DNA of 47,031 nucleotides, taken from NCBI GenBank assembly GCA_023389275.1, contig JAEWEN010000121.1, forward strand, positions 1-47,031, given 5' to 3'. Within the stretch, counting starts at the first letter, position 1. The number at the start of each line of letters is the position of its first letter. This DNA is from Bacillota bacterium (lineage in GTDB: Bacteria; Bacillota; Clostridia; Clostridiales; Caloramatoraceae). Positions 24,967-32,908 of this stretch are shown piece by piece. The notes beneath the pieces were generated by a model. That model did no database searches. It was given only the letters and a program-made list of their open reading frames with translations, and was not told the origin of the DNA. Position numbers and translations under genes: made by a program.

Positions 24967-26277
24967 TTATTCTAATTTATTTTTTATGCTTAAACACTGT
25001 ACAAAAGACTTAGATTCAATAGATGTATCTAAAACAATATTCTCATATTGATTTATAATATTTTTCATATTATTTAATCCTAAGCCTCTGTTTTCACCTT
25101 TTGTAGAAAAACCTTCTTTAAATATTTGATGAATAGGAGGTATACTATCTTTATAACTATTTATAACAACTATAATTATAGAATTTTGTTTTTTAATAAT
25201 TCCAATTTCAACTCTCTTTTCATCACTTTCAATTGCAGCTTCTATAGCGTTATCTAAAATAATTCCTAAAACTCTTATTAGATCTACTATATCCATACTT
25301 ATATTTTCAATTGGCTCAACAATATCTATATTTACATTTAAATTTAATTCTTGAGCCCTAATTAATTTCGCTGATAATAATCCTTTAAGCTCCATAATTT
25401 TAATATTTTTTAAAAGTCCAAGCTTAAAGTTTTTCTTTTCAATTGCACTATCTAAAGGATATATATGTTTATAAAAGTACTTTTCAAGTCCATCAATATC
25501 CTTTTCATCTAAAAATGCAGAAATTGAAGATAATATATTTATATAATCATGTCTAAACTTACGCATATCCATATATAATGTTTCTAAATTCATAGTATAT
25601 TCTTGTATAGCTTCAAACTGCATTTGTTTAGCTTTAATTTTTGATTCTCTACACACAAAAAATATTAATGATGCACATATAAATACTAAAATAAAACAAT
25701 ATATTATAAATATAATGCTATTTACCTTTGTTAAATAAATTGGATCACTTGATTCATTCCAATTTATATTTACATAAAACATAAAGCAAGTTGCAACAAG
25801 TGCAACCCCTGCTAAAACTCCATATTTTGATTTGTCACCTTCAAGAAGTATGTTTTTATATTTATTAAATGCTTTTCCTACTGCCAAACTAATAAAATAT
25901 AAACATATAAATACCACTAATGTACATAAGTAATATTTTAATGAATATGCTTCTATATTATTAAAAAATTTAATACAAATTGCACCTATTAAACTAGAGC
26001 TAAATATTATTATTAAGCAGACAAAAGCATGTAAAACTATGCTTTTTATAAAGTCTCTACTTTCCTTATATATAAAAAATATTGGTATTAAATATACAGA
26101 CATAGATTGTAAATTAGAACTTATATTACATAGTATTAAATAGGCAAAGACTATAGATAATGTCATATATCCATAGTCTTTAATTTTTAATTTATAAGGA
26201 CTTATGTTTTTATATGCTATTATATAAGGTATTGCTCCGATTAAAGCTTCAGATATAGCAAAAATTGTATTTTTCAT
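24967..26277 (-). CDS. agrC: AgrC-like sensor histidine kinase (GHKL type)
   Basis: A 436-residue membrane receptor kinase. Six or seven hydrophobic helices fill residues 1-215, as in AgrC. The phospho-acceptor box is FRHDYINILSSISAFL (about 240), and the GHKL ATPase has the N-box DNAIEAA and the glycine box GENRGLGLNNMK. It lacks the usual HPK H-box, as expected for the HPK10 group. I prefer ATG at 26277, since AGGAG is 8 nt upstream; the ATG at 26283 is too close. It should sense the peptide made from agrD. Confidence 0.87.
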   Translation of the reverse strand: MKNTIFAISEALIGAIPYIIAYKNISPYKLKIKDYGYMTLSIVFAYLILCNISSNLQSMSVYLIPIFFIYKESRDFIKSIVLHAFVCLIIIFSSSLIGAICIKFFNNIEAYSLKYYLCTLVVFICLYFISLAVGKAFNKYKNILLEGDKSKYGVLAGVALVATCFMFYVNINWNESSDPIYLTKVNSIIFIIYCFILVFICASLIFFVCRESKIKAKQMQFEAIQEYTMNLETLYMDMRKFRHDYINILSSISAFLDEKDIDGLEKYFYKHIYPLDSAIEKKNFKLGLLKNIKIMELKGLLSAKLIRAQELNLNVNIDIVEPIENISMDIVDLIRVLGIILDNAIEAAIESDEKRVEIGIIKKQNSIIIVVINSYKDSIPPIHQIFKEGFSTKGENRGLGLNNMKNIINQYENIVLDTSIESKSFVQCLSIKNKLE

Positions 26278-26310
26278 TAGCATTTCTCCTATTTTTTTGA
26301 TTTTTAATTA

Positions 26311-26339
26311 ATTTTATCATATATAACTACATTTACCAA
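26311..26339 (-). promoter_or_regulatory. Candidate promoter for agrC-agrA
   Basis: On the minus strand TTGGTA (26334-26339) and TAAAAT (26311-26316) are separated by 17 bp, between agrD and agrC. It would allow receptor genes to be expressed apart from agrBD. Confidence 0.45.
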
Positions 26340-26370
26340 AAATTAAAATAGGTTATGCCAAATCCTTTTT

Positions 26371-26517
26371 TTACTTCATTTCTTCTTCTAAAAGTGATTG
26401 TGGAACCTTTGGCTCATGCCACATCATTGGAATAGAATATGTTACAGCACCAATTGCTCCTATTCCCATAAGTACTTTAGCTAATTTACCTAGTAGATTT
26501 TTGTTCATACTTTTCAT
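26371..26517 (-). CDS. agrD: AgrD-like autoinducer precursor lacking cysteine
   Basis: A 48-residue peptide beginning MKSMNKNLLGKLAKVLMGIG, an amphipathic N-terminal leader typical of AgrD. The ring region TYSIPMMW is followed by the acidic, proline-rich tail HEPKVPQSLLEEEMK, where AgrB cuts. Known AgrD peptides generally use a Cys to close a thiolactone; here there is no Cys at all, and Ser28 is the natural nucleophile, giving a lactone such as S-I-P-M-M. A Ser lactone is known in Staphylococcus intermedius. The gene overlaps the agrB 3' end by 32 bp, as is normal for agrBD. GGAG lies 11 nt before the ATG. Confidence 0.85.
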   Translation of the reverse strand: MKSMNKNLLGKLAKVLMGIGAIGAVTYSIPMMWHEPKVPQSLLEEEMK

Positions 26518-27118
26518 AATTTGCCCAACTCCTTTTTAATAATTTATATGTACATGGTAATATAGAAATAGTTTGAAACAACATAGCAAACATAGTTAGG
26601 TTGATTATTATAGTATTTAGTATAAATAGATTAACTGCTAAAATTATTATCGCTATTACCAATGTTTGAACCTTAAGTTTTTTCCTTTTTTCTTTTCCAA
26701 TAATAGGTCTACTTTCTGTATCTGCTGGAGAATATATAAATAGCAGTACAGTAAGTCCTATACATATTATAAATGCTATATTAAACTCTATAGAATAATT
26801 TACACTTAAAAATGTTCCTCCAACATAGGTTATAAGTGTTGTTAAGGTACATATTAAATTATTTTTTGCATGAAGCCCTGCTGATGTAAGCCTTATCATA
26901 GCTACAAGAACAGTCATAATTAATATTTCCTTAAATATTCCAAGATATATAGCTATAGAAAGTATAATTATTCCTTTTATTATATTCATAAGAACAGATA
27001 TAACTCCATAATAGAGCTTATCCTTTTCTACTTGAGTAAGATCCATATGCTTTTCAAATCCATTAATTATTTTTTCAGTTAAAAATTCATATAGATTAAA
27101 ATTTAGTATTTGTTTCAT
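26486..27118 (-). CDS. agrB: AgrB-like autoinducer-processing membrane protease
   Basis: A 210-residue membrane endopeptidase that cuts AgrD and closes the ring. Catalytic residues fit the family: His83 and Cys90 in LHAKNNLIC, spaced by seven as in S. aureus AgrB (His77/Cys84). Five or six hydrophobic helices follow from residue 38. I take ATG at 27118, with AGGTG 6 nt upstream; in-frame GTG/ATG codons just before it overlap that ribosome site. First gene of agrB-agrD-agrC-agrA. Confidence 0.9.
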   Translation of the reverse strand: MKQILNFNLYEFLTEKIINGFEKHMDLTQVEKDKLYYGVISVLMNIIKGIIILSIAIYLGIFKEILIMTVLVAMIRLTSAGLHAKNNLICTLTTLITYVGGTFLSVNYSIEFNIAFIICIGLTVLLFIYSPADTESRPIIGKEKRKKLKVQTLVIAIIILAVNLFILNTIIINLTMFAMLFQTISILPCTYKLLKRSWANYEKYEQKSTR

Positions 27119-27135
27119 ACTCATCACCTAGAGCC

Positions 27136-27197
27136 ATTATAATCTAAAATATGAGAAAATATTTACTTTTATAAAAATTGGTTTGTTTTTTATAAAA
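27136..27197 (-). promoter_or_regulatory. Candidate AgrA-activated promoter with 21-bp-phased direct repeats
   Basis: Two copies of TTTTATAAAA (27167-27176 and 27188-27197) are exactly 21 bp apart, the two-turn phasing used by AgrA/LytTR dimers. A TATAAT -10 on the minus strand (27136-27141) lies close by with no recognisable -35, as expected for an activated promoter. The resulting leader to agrB would be very short. Confidence 0.45.
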
Positions 27198-27234
27198 TTT
27201 GTTCTAAAGGGTATTTTGTTTATTTTTATCATAA

Positions 27235-27263
27235 TTGAAAACATATTGTTTAAATGTTATTAT
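27235..27263 (+). promoter_or_regulatory. Promoter of the divergent LytTR regulator gene
   Basis: TTGAAA (27235-27240), 17 bp, TATTAT (27258-27263), 35 bp before the start codon. A good sigma-A-type promoter. Confidence 0.6.
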
Positions 27264-27297
27264 TTTAGTAGTAAATACCACTTAAGAGGATGTGTAC

Positions 27298-28020
27298 ATG
27301 CTTAAAATTTTTATTTGTGAAGATAATATAAAAGAACAAGAAAAATTAAAAAAGATTGTTGAAAATACAATCCTTATAGAAAACTATGATATGGAATTAA
27401 AGCTTGTAACAAGTAATCCATATAAAGTTTTAGAAGAAATTAAGCTTAACCCTTGCTCTGGAATATACTTTTTAGATGTGGATTTAGGTTGTGATATAAA
27501 TGGTATTGAACTAGGAGAAAAAATCAGAACATATGACCCTAGAGGATTTATTATTTTTATAACAACCCATGCTGAAATGAGTTACTTAACTTTTATACAT
27601 AAAGTAGAAGCCATGGATTTTATTATTAAAGATGATACCTATAATATTTCACAAAGGATACAAGATTGTATAAAAAATGCTCATACAAGATATACAGCTA
27701 CTACTAATGACATTCAAAAAGTATTTTCTATTAAAGTAGATGACAAAATAATAAGTATACAATATGATGACATTTTATTTTTTGAAACCTCTTCTACTGT
27801 ACATAAAGTAATTCTTCATAGTGAAAATCGACTTATAGAGTTTTATAGTAAAATGAAGGATCTTGAAACATTACTTGATGATTCTTTTTGTAGATGCCAT
27901 TCTTCATATATAGTAAACAAAAACAATATAAAAGAAATAGATAAGAAAAAACGAGTTGTTTATATGAAAAATGGTGATACTTGTTTTGCATCTGTTAGAG
28001 GTTTAAGAAATTTGTTGTAA
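27298..28020 (+). CDS. Second AgrA-like LytTR response regulator (orphan paralogue)
   Basis: A 240-residue response regulator closely similar to the agrA product across its whole length (shared blocks include TTHAEMSYLTFI and the LytTR end). Phospho-acceptor Asp60 sits in YFLDVDLG. The DNA-binding part has SFCRCHSSYIVNKNNIKEID, where the corresponding Arg of the paralogue is Ser. It has no kinase gene beside it and is divergent from agrB. It may share AgrC, compete for AgrA sites or answer another kinase. I use ATG at 27298, with AAGAGGATG upstream; a GTG 6 bp earlier is too close. Confidence 0.87.
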   Translation: MLKIFICEDNIKEQEKLKKIVENTILIENYDMELKLVTSNPYKVLEEIKLNPCSGIYFLDVDLGCDINGIELGEKIRTYDPRGFIIFITTHAEMSYLTFIHKVEAMDFIIKDDTYNISQRIQDCIKNAHTRYTATTNDIQKVFSIKVDDKIISIQYDDILFFETSSTVHKVILHSENRLIEFYSKMKDLETLLDDSFCRCHSSYIVNKNNIKEIDKKKRVVYMKNGDTCFASVRGLRNLL

Positions 28021-28022
28021 AT

Positions 28023-28049
28023 AAAAGCTAGTGAAAATCACTAGCTTTT
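28023..28049. terminator. Bidirectional terminator between LytTR paralogue and surface-polymer operon
   Basis: AAAAGCTAGTGA and TCACTAGCTTTT form a 12-bp stem with a 3-nt loop. It overlaps the stop codon of the convergent 63-residue gene. Confidence 0.88.
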
Positions 28050-28239
28050 ACTTTTTCAATCTTTTATTTTCTTCCTCAAGCTTTTTAATTTTTTTATAAA
28101 GTTCTTCTATTTCTTGTTTGTGATACTTATCTTTTTCCATAAGCCTTTTTGAGTAATCTTCACTTAAGTAATTTATATATTTTATTACACTTTTAGGAGA
28201 ATACCCTAAAATACTGTGTTTTAAAGTCCCCTTAATCAT
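28048..28239 (-). CDS. Small DivIVA-like coiled-coil protein
   Basis: A 63-residue protein. LGYSPKSVIKYINYLSEDY resembles the start of DivIVA-family domains (GY-x-x-x-x-V-x-x-Y-I), and residues 30-63 form a highly charged coiled coil (EELYKKIKKLEEENKRLKK). It is the seventh and last gene of the CotH/GT2 operon, 17 bp after the glycosyltransferase gene. The ribosome site is AAGGGGATGG. It may position the synthase at the membrane; this is inference from the DivIVA resemblance, which is short. Confidence 0.65.
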   Translation of the reverse strand: MIKGTLKHSILGYSPKSVIKYINYLSEDYSKRLMEKDKYHKQEIEELYKKIKKLEEENKRLKK

Positions 28240-28256
28240 TAGTATCCATCCCCTTA

Positions 28257-29651
28257 TTAAACCTTATTTTCTGTTCTTTCAAACTTGTCCCAAGTCATTC
28301 TTTTGTTTTTGTGGAAAAATGCAGCCATACGAACTACTGCAAGAATAAATCTTAAAATACTATTTTCAAATCCACATAATAGTATTGCTTTAAAAAAATC
28401 TTTAAATGATATTTTTATCTTTTGTATATACGTTCTTGTAAAAAATGATGTAATAGTAAGGAAAGATCCAAATAAAATATATATTAGTAAAAACAAAATC
28501 ATAAATGGTATGTTTATTAAATCTACATAAACAGCAAGTGCTATTGTAATAAGTCCAAAAACCTCAATAAAAGGAGATAAAAGCTCATATATTAGAAAAT
28601 ATAAATATGATATAAAACTTACTAAACCATATTGAATATTGAAAAATATTCTTTTATATTTTCTAAGACTTTGAAGCAGTCCTATATGCCATCTTCTACG
28701 CTGCTTTATAAGACTACTTAGCTTTTCTGGAGCCTGAGTCCAGCAAATAGCTTCTTCTACATAGGCAATTTTATAAGGTATTTTATTTAGTCTACAAAAC
28801 ACATGAAGCTTTACAATAAGCTCCATGTCTTCTCCTATTGTATTAGTATCATACCCTCCTGCTGCAATTGCTATAGACTTTTTAAAAAGTCCAAATGCCC
28901 CTGAAACAATTAAATTACCATTAAAAGTATCAAGTAAAATTCTTGATGCTAAAAAAGACCTTTCATATTCTAAAACCTGCATACTAGCTAGTATACTTTT
29001 TGGCATTTTATAATTTAATACAGATGAATCTTTAAATTCTATATCGTTAGATATTTGTATCATTCCACCTGCTGCTATTATTTTTTCATCTTCTAAAACA
29101 GGTGCTATTATTTTTTTAAGTGCATCAACTTGAAGCATTGAATCTGCATCTATACATATAAAGTAAGGATACTTAGATACATTAATTCCCATGTTTAAAG
29201 CATCTGCTTTACCAGCATTTTCTTTGCATATTAAAGTTATAGGTACCTTAAAATCCTGTGATTCATAAATTTCATTTTCCATAGTACACTTAATAGATCT
29301 TTTTATTGGCTTATTTATTTTATATAAATTAAAGTGCTCAATTAACTTTTTTGAAGTTTCATCCTTTGAACCATCATCTACAATAATAATTTCATAAAGC
29401 TTATAATCAAGGGATAAAAGTGACTTAATAGTATCTATAATTGTTACTTCTTCATTAAATGCTGGAACTATTATAGATATAGGCATATAGTAATCATGTA
29501 CTAATTCATTTTTAAGCATTTGCTTTTTTTCACTATTAAATAGTCTATTAGCGCCTACTACTACAGAAAGAAATAAAAATGTAGAATATCCAAGTAAGTA
29601 AATAACAAAAAAGTATCCTACTCCATTTAAAAACATTTTTATAAAATCCAC
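28257..29651 (-). CDS. Processive family 2 glycosyltransferase (polysaccharide synthase)
   Basis: A 464-residue membrane glycosyltransferase of the hyaluronan/poly-GlcNAc/cellulose synthase type. One N-terminal helix is followed by the catalytic GT-A domain with IIVDDGSKDETSK, the metal motif DADSM, EDMEL and the processive-enzyme motif QRRRW (in KQRRRWHIGLLQSL). Four C-terminal helices form the translocation channel. It would polymerise a nucleotide-sugar and extrude the chain. No PilZ domain is present. The start is GTG, with GGGAGGGA upstream. It lies 2 bp after the HEAT-protein gene, in an operon with CotH, VTC and DUF4956 genes. Confidence 0.9.
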   Translation of the reverse strand: MDFIKMFLNGVGYFFVIYLLGYSTFLFLSVVVGANRLFNSEKKQMLKNELVHDYYMPISIIVPAFNEEVTIIDTIKSLLSLDYKLYEIIIVDDGSKDETSKKLIEHFNLYKINKPIKRSIKCTMENEIYESQDFKVPITLICKENAGKADALNMGINVSKYPYFICIDADSMLQVDALKKIIAPVLEDEKIIAAGGMIQISNDIEFKDSSVLNYKMPKSILASMQVLEYERSFLASRILLDTFNGNLIVSGAFGLFKKSIAIAAGGYDTNTIGEDMELIVKLHVFCRLNKIPYKIAYVEEAICWTQAPEKLSSLIKQRRRWHIGLLQSLRKYKRIFFNIQYGLVSFISYLYFLIYELLSPFIEVFGLITIALAVYVDLINIPFMILFLLIYILFGSFLTITSFFTRTYIQKIKISFKDFFKAILLCGFENSILRFILAVVRMAAFFHKNKRMTWDKFERTENKV

Positions 29652-29653
29652 TT

Positions 29654-30754
29654 TTATCCCTCCCTTCTATTTTTGTTTTCTAATGAATTTAAACAGTATA
29701 AAAGTATTTCTTTAGCATAGTTATCACTACCATTTAAAATTTCATTTATGTCATTATCTGATATACCAATTCTAACTAAAGAGTTTGCTGCATTTAATCT
29801 TACATGCCAGTTTTTATTACATAACATAGACTTTAAAACTTCCATAGTATCTTTATCTTTATATAGTGCAATAGATGTTGTAGCTATAGCTATTAACTCC
29901 CAGTTATTTTTATTGTTTTTTATTAAATCTAAAAGAACATACTTTGCGTCTTCATAATATACTGAGCCATAATAACGTATAATAGAATATTTTAGTTCAA
30001 TAAATGTGTCTTCATCTTTTAAATAAGGTAATAATTCATATTTAAAATCTTTTTTTGAAAACCTAAAGTAATCTACTATTGATATTTTTAAGTTATTAGA
30101 AAAGCTATTAAAGTTTTTCCAAAGAACATTAGATAGCTTTTTTTGATCTCCTTTAAAAGATAAAAGTCCATCTGTAATAAGCTTTTTATGTAAAATCCTT
30201 TTATCTTTATCTAATATTTTTAAGGCATTTACAACTAAAACTTCATCACAAAAGCTGTATATTGCTTTCATAGCATTTTCTCTACAATAAACCGACTTTT
30301 CATTAAGAAGAAAAAACATTGTATTTATTAAAGGACTTTGAATCATTATTTTACAAAATCCATGTTGTGAAATTAAATATGCAAAATACGCCTTTTCCAT
30401 ATCTGGTCTTTTTCTATAGTAAACAGACAAATCTATAAAAATCATATGAACTTCATATAGATATTTATAAATATAGTCTTTTTCTTCACTTTCTAATTTA
30501 CTTAAAGCATTATTAAACTCTAAAAGATATTTTATATTTTTAAGTCTTTTAAATAGGTATTTTTTATGTTTAACTGATACACTTTCCCCTTTTTTTAATT
30601 TAAGTATTTCTTCCTTTATAGGGTAGTAAAATACCTTTTTATTACTTGATATTTTTTTATTTGAGGATGCTTTAGCAAACATATAAAAAATATCAAAAAT
30701 AACAAGACTTACACACATATAAATATAAATATATATAACATTTTCTACTGCCAC
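29654..30754 (-). CDS. Membrane-anchored HEAT-repeat protein
   Basis: A 366-residue protein with one N-terminal membrane helix (about 5-26) and a long all-helical region. The last part shows HEAT-like units, for example MLCNKNWHVRLNAANSLVRIGIS near residue 325 and ENAMKAIYSFCDEVLVVNALKIL near 165. Such solenoids usually bind other proteins, here perhaps the synthase encoded 2 bp downstream. The start is GTG directly after the stop of the glycosidase-like gene, with GGTGAT as ribosome site. Specific function unknown. Confidence 0.75.
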   Translation of the reverse strand: MAVENVIYIYIYMCVSLVIFDIFYMFAKASSNKKISSNKKVFYYPIKEEILKLKKGESVSVKHKKYLFKRLKNIKYLLEFNNALSKLESEEKDYIYKYLYEVHMIFIDLSVYYRKRPDMEKAYFAYLISQHGFCKIMIQSPLINTMFFLLNEKSVYCRENAMKAIYSFCDEVLVVNALKILDKDKRILHKKLITDGLLSFKGDQKKLSNVLWKNFNSFSNNLKISIVDYFRFSKKDFKYELLPYLKDEDTFIELKYSIIRYYGSVYYEDAKYVLLDLIKNNKNNWELIAIATTSIALYKDKDTMEVLKSMLCNKNWHVRLNAANSLVRIGISDNDINEILNGSDNYAKEILLYCLNSLENKNRREG

Positions 30755-32884
30755 CTATTTATCACCTCTCCAATAACTTTTAAGCTGATAATAGGAATCT
30801 TTAAGTCTTTCGTGATAGGTAACTTTCTTGCCCCATCCTTTTAACTCTACTTCTTCCATAGGAATGTTAACGCTATTTAACTGTGAACCTACACCAAAAT
30901 AAAACTTATCTATTTTCATATTTTCTATACCATAATGTTCATAATAATCATCATGTATTGTCATTTCAGATGGATTTGAAAAGTTTAGCATTTGCCAAGG
31001 AAGTTTTAATTCTATATAGTCTCCATTAAAGCAAAAGTCTGCAAGCGAATTAAAATCTTTAGCTTTAGGATTTGCATTTCCATATGTTAAAAGCCCTGTT
31101 TCATAAACCTCAGCTTTAGAAACTGTATTGTTTTCAATTAAAGGTGTAGATGTTTTAAGAATTAAATTTATAGGTAGAAATATAGAAGAGTCTTTTTTAG
31201 GTGGATTTATATAAGCATCTTTCCCCTCTGTTTCTCTTAAAAACATTGCCCTTAAAGGGTTATATCTTTCTTGTACCAAAACTCTACTGTTTTCCTTTCC
31301 ATCAATAACAACAACAAAATCTGCATTTCTATTAAAAGAAACATTAGTATTATTAAATAATTTACTTCCTGTTTTTTGAGTAGTATCAATAGGAATATAT
31401 ATTTTTTCTCCATTAGCAAAACCATCTTTTTTTATTAGAAAATACATAAACTTTTCATCATACTTAAAATAAGCCTTTGTATCTTTAGTATTTATTACAG
31501 GAGTATCATTTTTCCACTCATCTATATTTCCATCAACATAAGCAATACTTTTTTCTTCTCCAGGGTCAAATGCTAAAAGTCCAAAATACTGTCCACTTGT
31601 TTGATAATCACTCCAATAAGGTGTGTTATTTAAATCAACATAATTCATAGTATTCCAGCTTCTTTTAAACCACTCATCCTGCCATGTAAATACAATACTA
31701 CCAGCACTTCCTGCCTTCATAATATCTTCATAACATGATATTATAGCTTGTCCTTGTTGCTTTTCTGATAAATTTCCATGGAACCTTGCTCCATAGCGCT
31801 CTTTTTGTGCCATACCTCTGCCTGTAGAAACTCCATACTCTGAAATAATAACAGGAATAGTATGATAGTCATTTATCTTTTTTAAGTAGTGATAGTATGT
31901 ATTTACTTCTCCTTTATCATCTAAATATTTATTTCCATCTTCCATATATGCTAAATAATCTGGATAATAAGGATATATATGATAAGAAGCAAACTGTCCT
32001 GAAAAGAATTTTTCAGTTGTTTTAATATTCTCTACATCTATATTTGCAATTTTGTAAAAGCTTTGAGATATATTTTTTGGATAATCAAAAGGATCTGTTG
32101 TAGGCCAGTTTGAAAATGCAACTAATCTTTGCTGCTTGTACTTATTAGTTTCATACTCTATAGTTTTATCTCCTACATAAGCAAGCATTGCTTCAAAGGA
32201 AGTAGCATTGTCTGAGGTGTACATATACTCTCCTTTATAGCTATTTTTCTCCCTTAGTTTATGGTTAGTATAAGCAACAGTTACATCTTCCCACTCAACA
32301 CCTAAAATATATCCTATAACCCAAGGAGATATATCTTTATTGTAGTATCCACTTCCAAGCCCTCTTCCTAAAGATAATTTTTTCTTACCATGTATTATAT
32401 CTACTAAGTTTTTAGAATCACTTAAAAATGTATCTACAAAGTCCTTATCATATGCATCTCTATGTGAATTTTGAATATAATCATTTACCCAAACTCCATG
32501 TAAAATATAAATAGGGGAAGGGTTATCCTTGTTGTACTCATAAACAGCATTATAAAAATCACTATTTAAAATTCTATAAACTCTTATAGTATTAGCTCCC
32601 ATTTCTTGAATATAAGAAAACCATCTTAAATAGGTTTCTTTATCAATTGCATAATCAGTTGCAAAATGTCCTGGAATACCAGAATCCATATTTACTCCCC
32701 TGATCTCAAATTCATTAAATCCATTACCTTTATTTAAAAGGATTTTTTCTCCACTAACCTTTGTAAAAAAGCTAATATTTGAGTTAGACTTTAAATCAAC
32801 ATAAAATCCATAACGGTAATATAAAGAATCTATAGAAAAATAACCTATAATAGCTATTAATGAAACAATTAAAAACTTTTTCAT
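30755..32884 (-). CDS. Membrane-anchored glycoside hydrolase-like protein
   Basis: A 709-residue protein exposed outside the cell, anchored by an N-terminal helix (about 3-20). Residues about 50-420 look like a TIM-barrel glycosidase: EIRGVNMDSGIPGH, GANTIRVYRIL, a possible acid/base Glu in ILGVEWED, and a candidate nucleophile Glu in VIISEYGVSTG. From about 455 a CBM9/DOMON-like domain begins with VDGNIDEWKND. Substrate unknown; it could trim or remodel the polymer made by the downstream GT2. I use ATG at 32884, as AAAGGAC lies 9 nt upstream; the GTG at 32893 abuts that site. Confidence 0.75.
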   Translation of the reverse strand: MKKFLIVSLIAIIGYFSIDSLYYRYGFYVDLKSNSNISFFTKVSGEKILLNKGNGFNEFEIRGVNMDSGIPGHFATDYAIDKETYLRWFSYIQEMGANTIRVYRILNSDFYNAVYEYNKDNPSPIYILHGVWVNDYIQNSHRDAYDKDFVDTFLSDSKNLVDIIHGKKKLSLGRGLGSGYYNKDISPWVIGYILGVEWEDVTVAYTNHKLREKNSYKGEYMYTSDNATSFEAMLAYVGDKTIEYETNKYKQQRLVAFSNWPTTDPFDYPKNISQSFYKIANIDVENIKTTEKFFSGQFASYHIYPYYPDYLAYMEDGNKYLDDKGEVNTYYHYLKKINDYHTIPVIISEYGVSTGRGMAQKERYGARFHGNLSEKQQGQAIISCYEDIMKAGSAGSIVFTWQDEWFKRSWNTMNYVDLNNTPYWSDYQTSGQYFGLLAFDPGEEKSIAYVDGNIDEWKNDTPVINTKDTKAYFKYDEKFMYFLIKKDGFANGEKIYIPIDTTQKTGSKLFNNTNVSFNRNADFVVVIDGKENSRVLVQERYNPLRAMFLRETEGKDAYINPPKKDSSIFLPINLILKTSTPLIENNTVSKAEVYETGLLTYGNANPKAKDFNSLADFCFNGDYIELKLPWQMLNFSNPSEMTIHDDYYEHYGIENMKIDKFYFGVGSQLNSVNIPMEEVELKGWGKKVTYHERLKDSYYQLKSYWRGDK

Positions 32885-32908
32885 ATAACTCACGTCCTTT
32901 ATATTACT

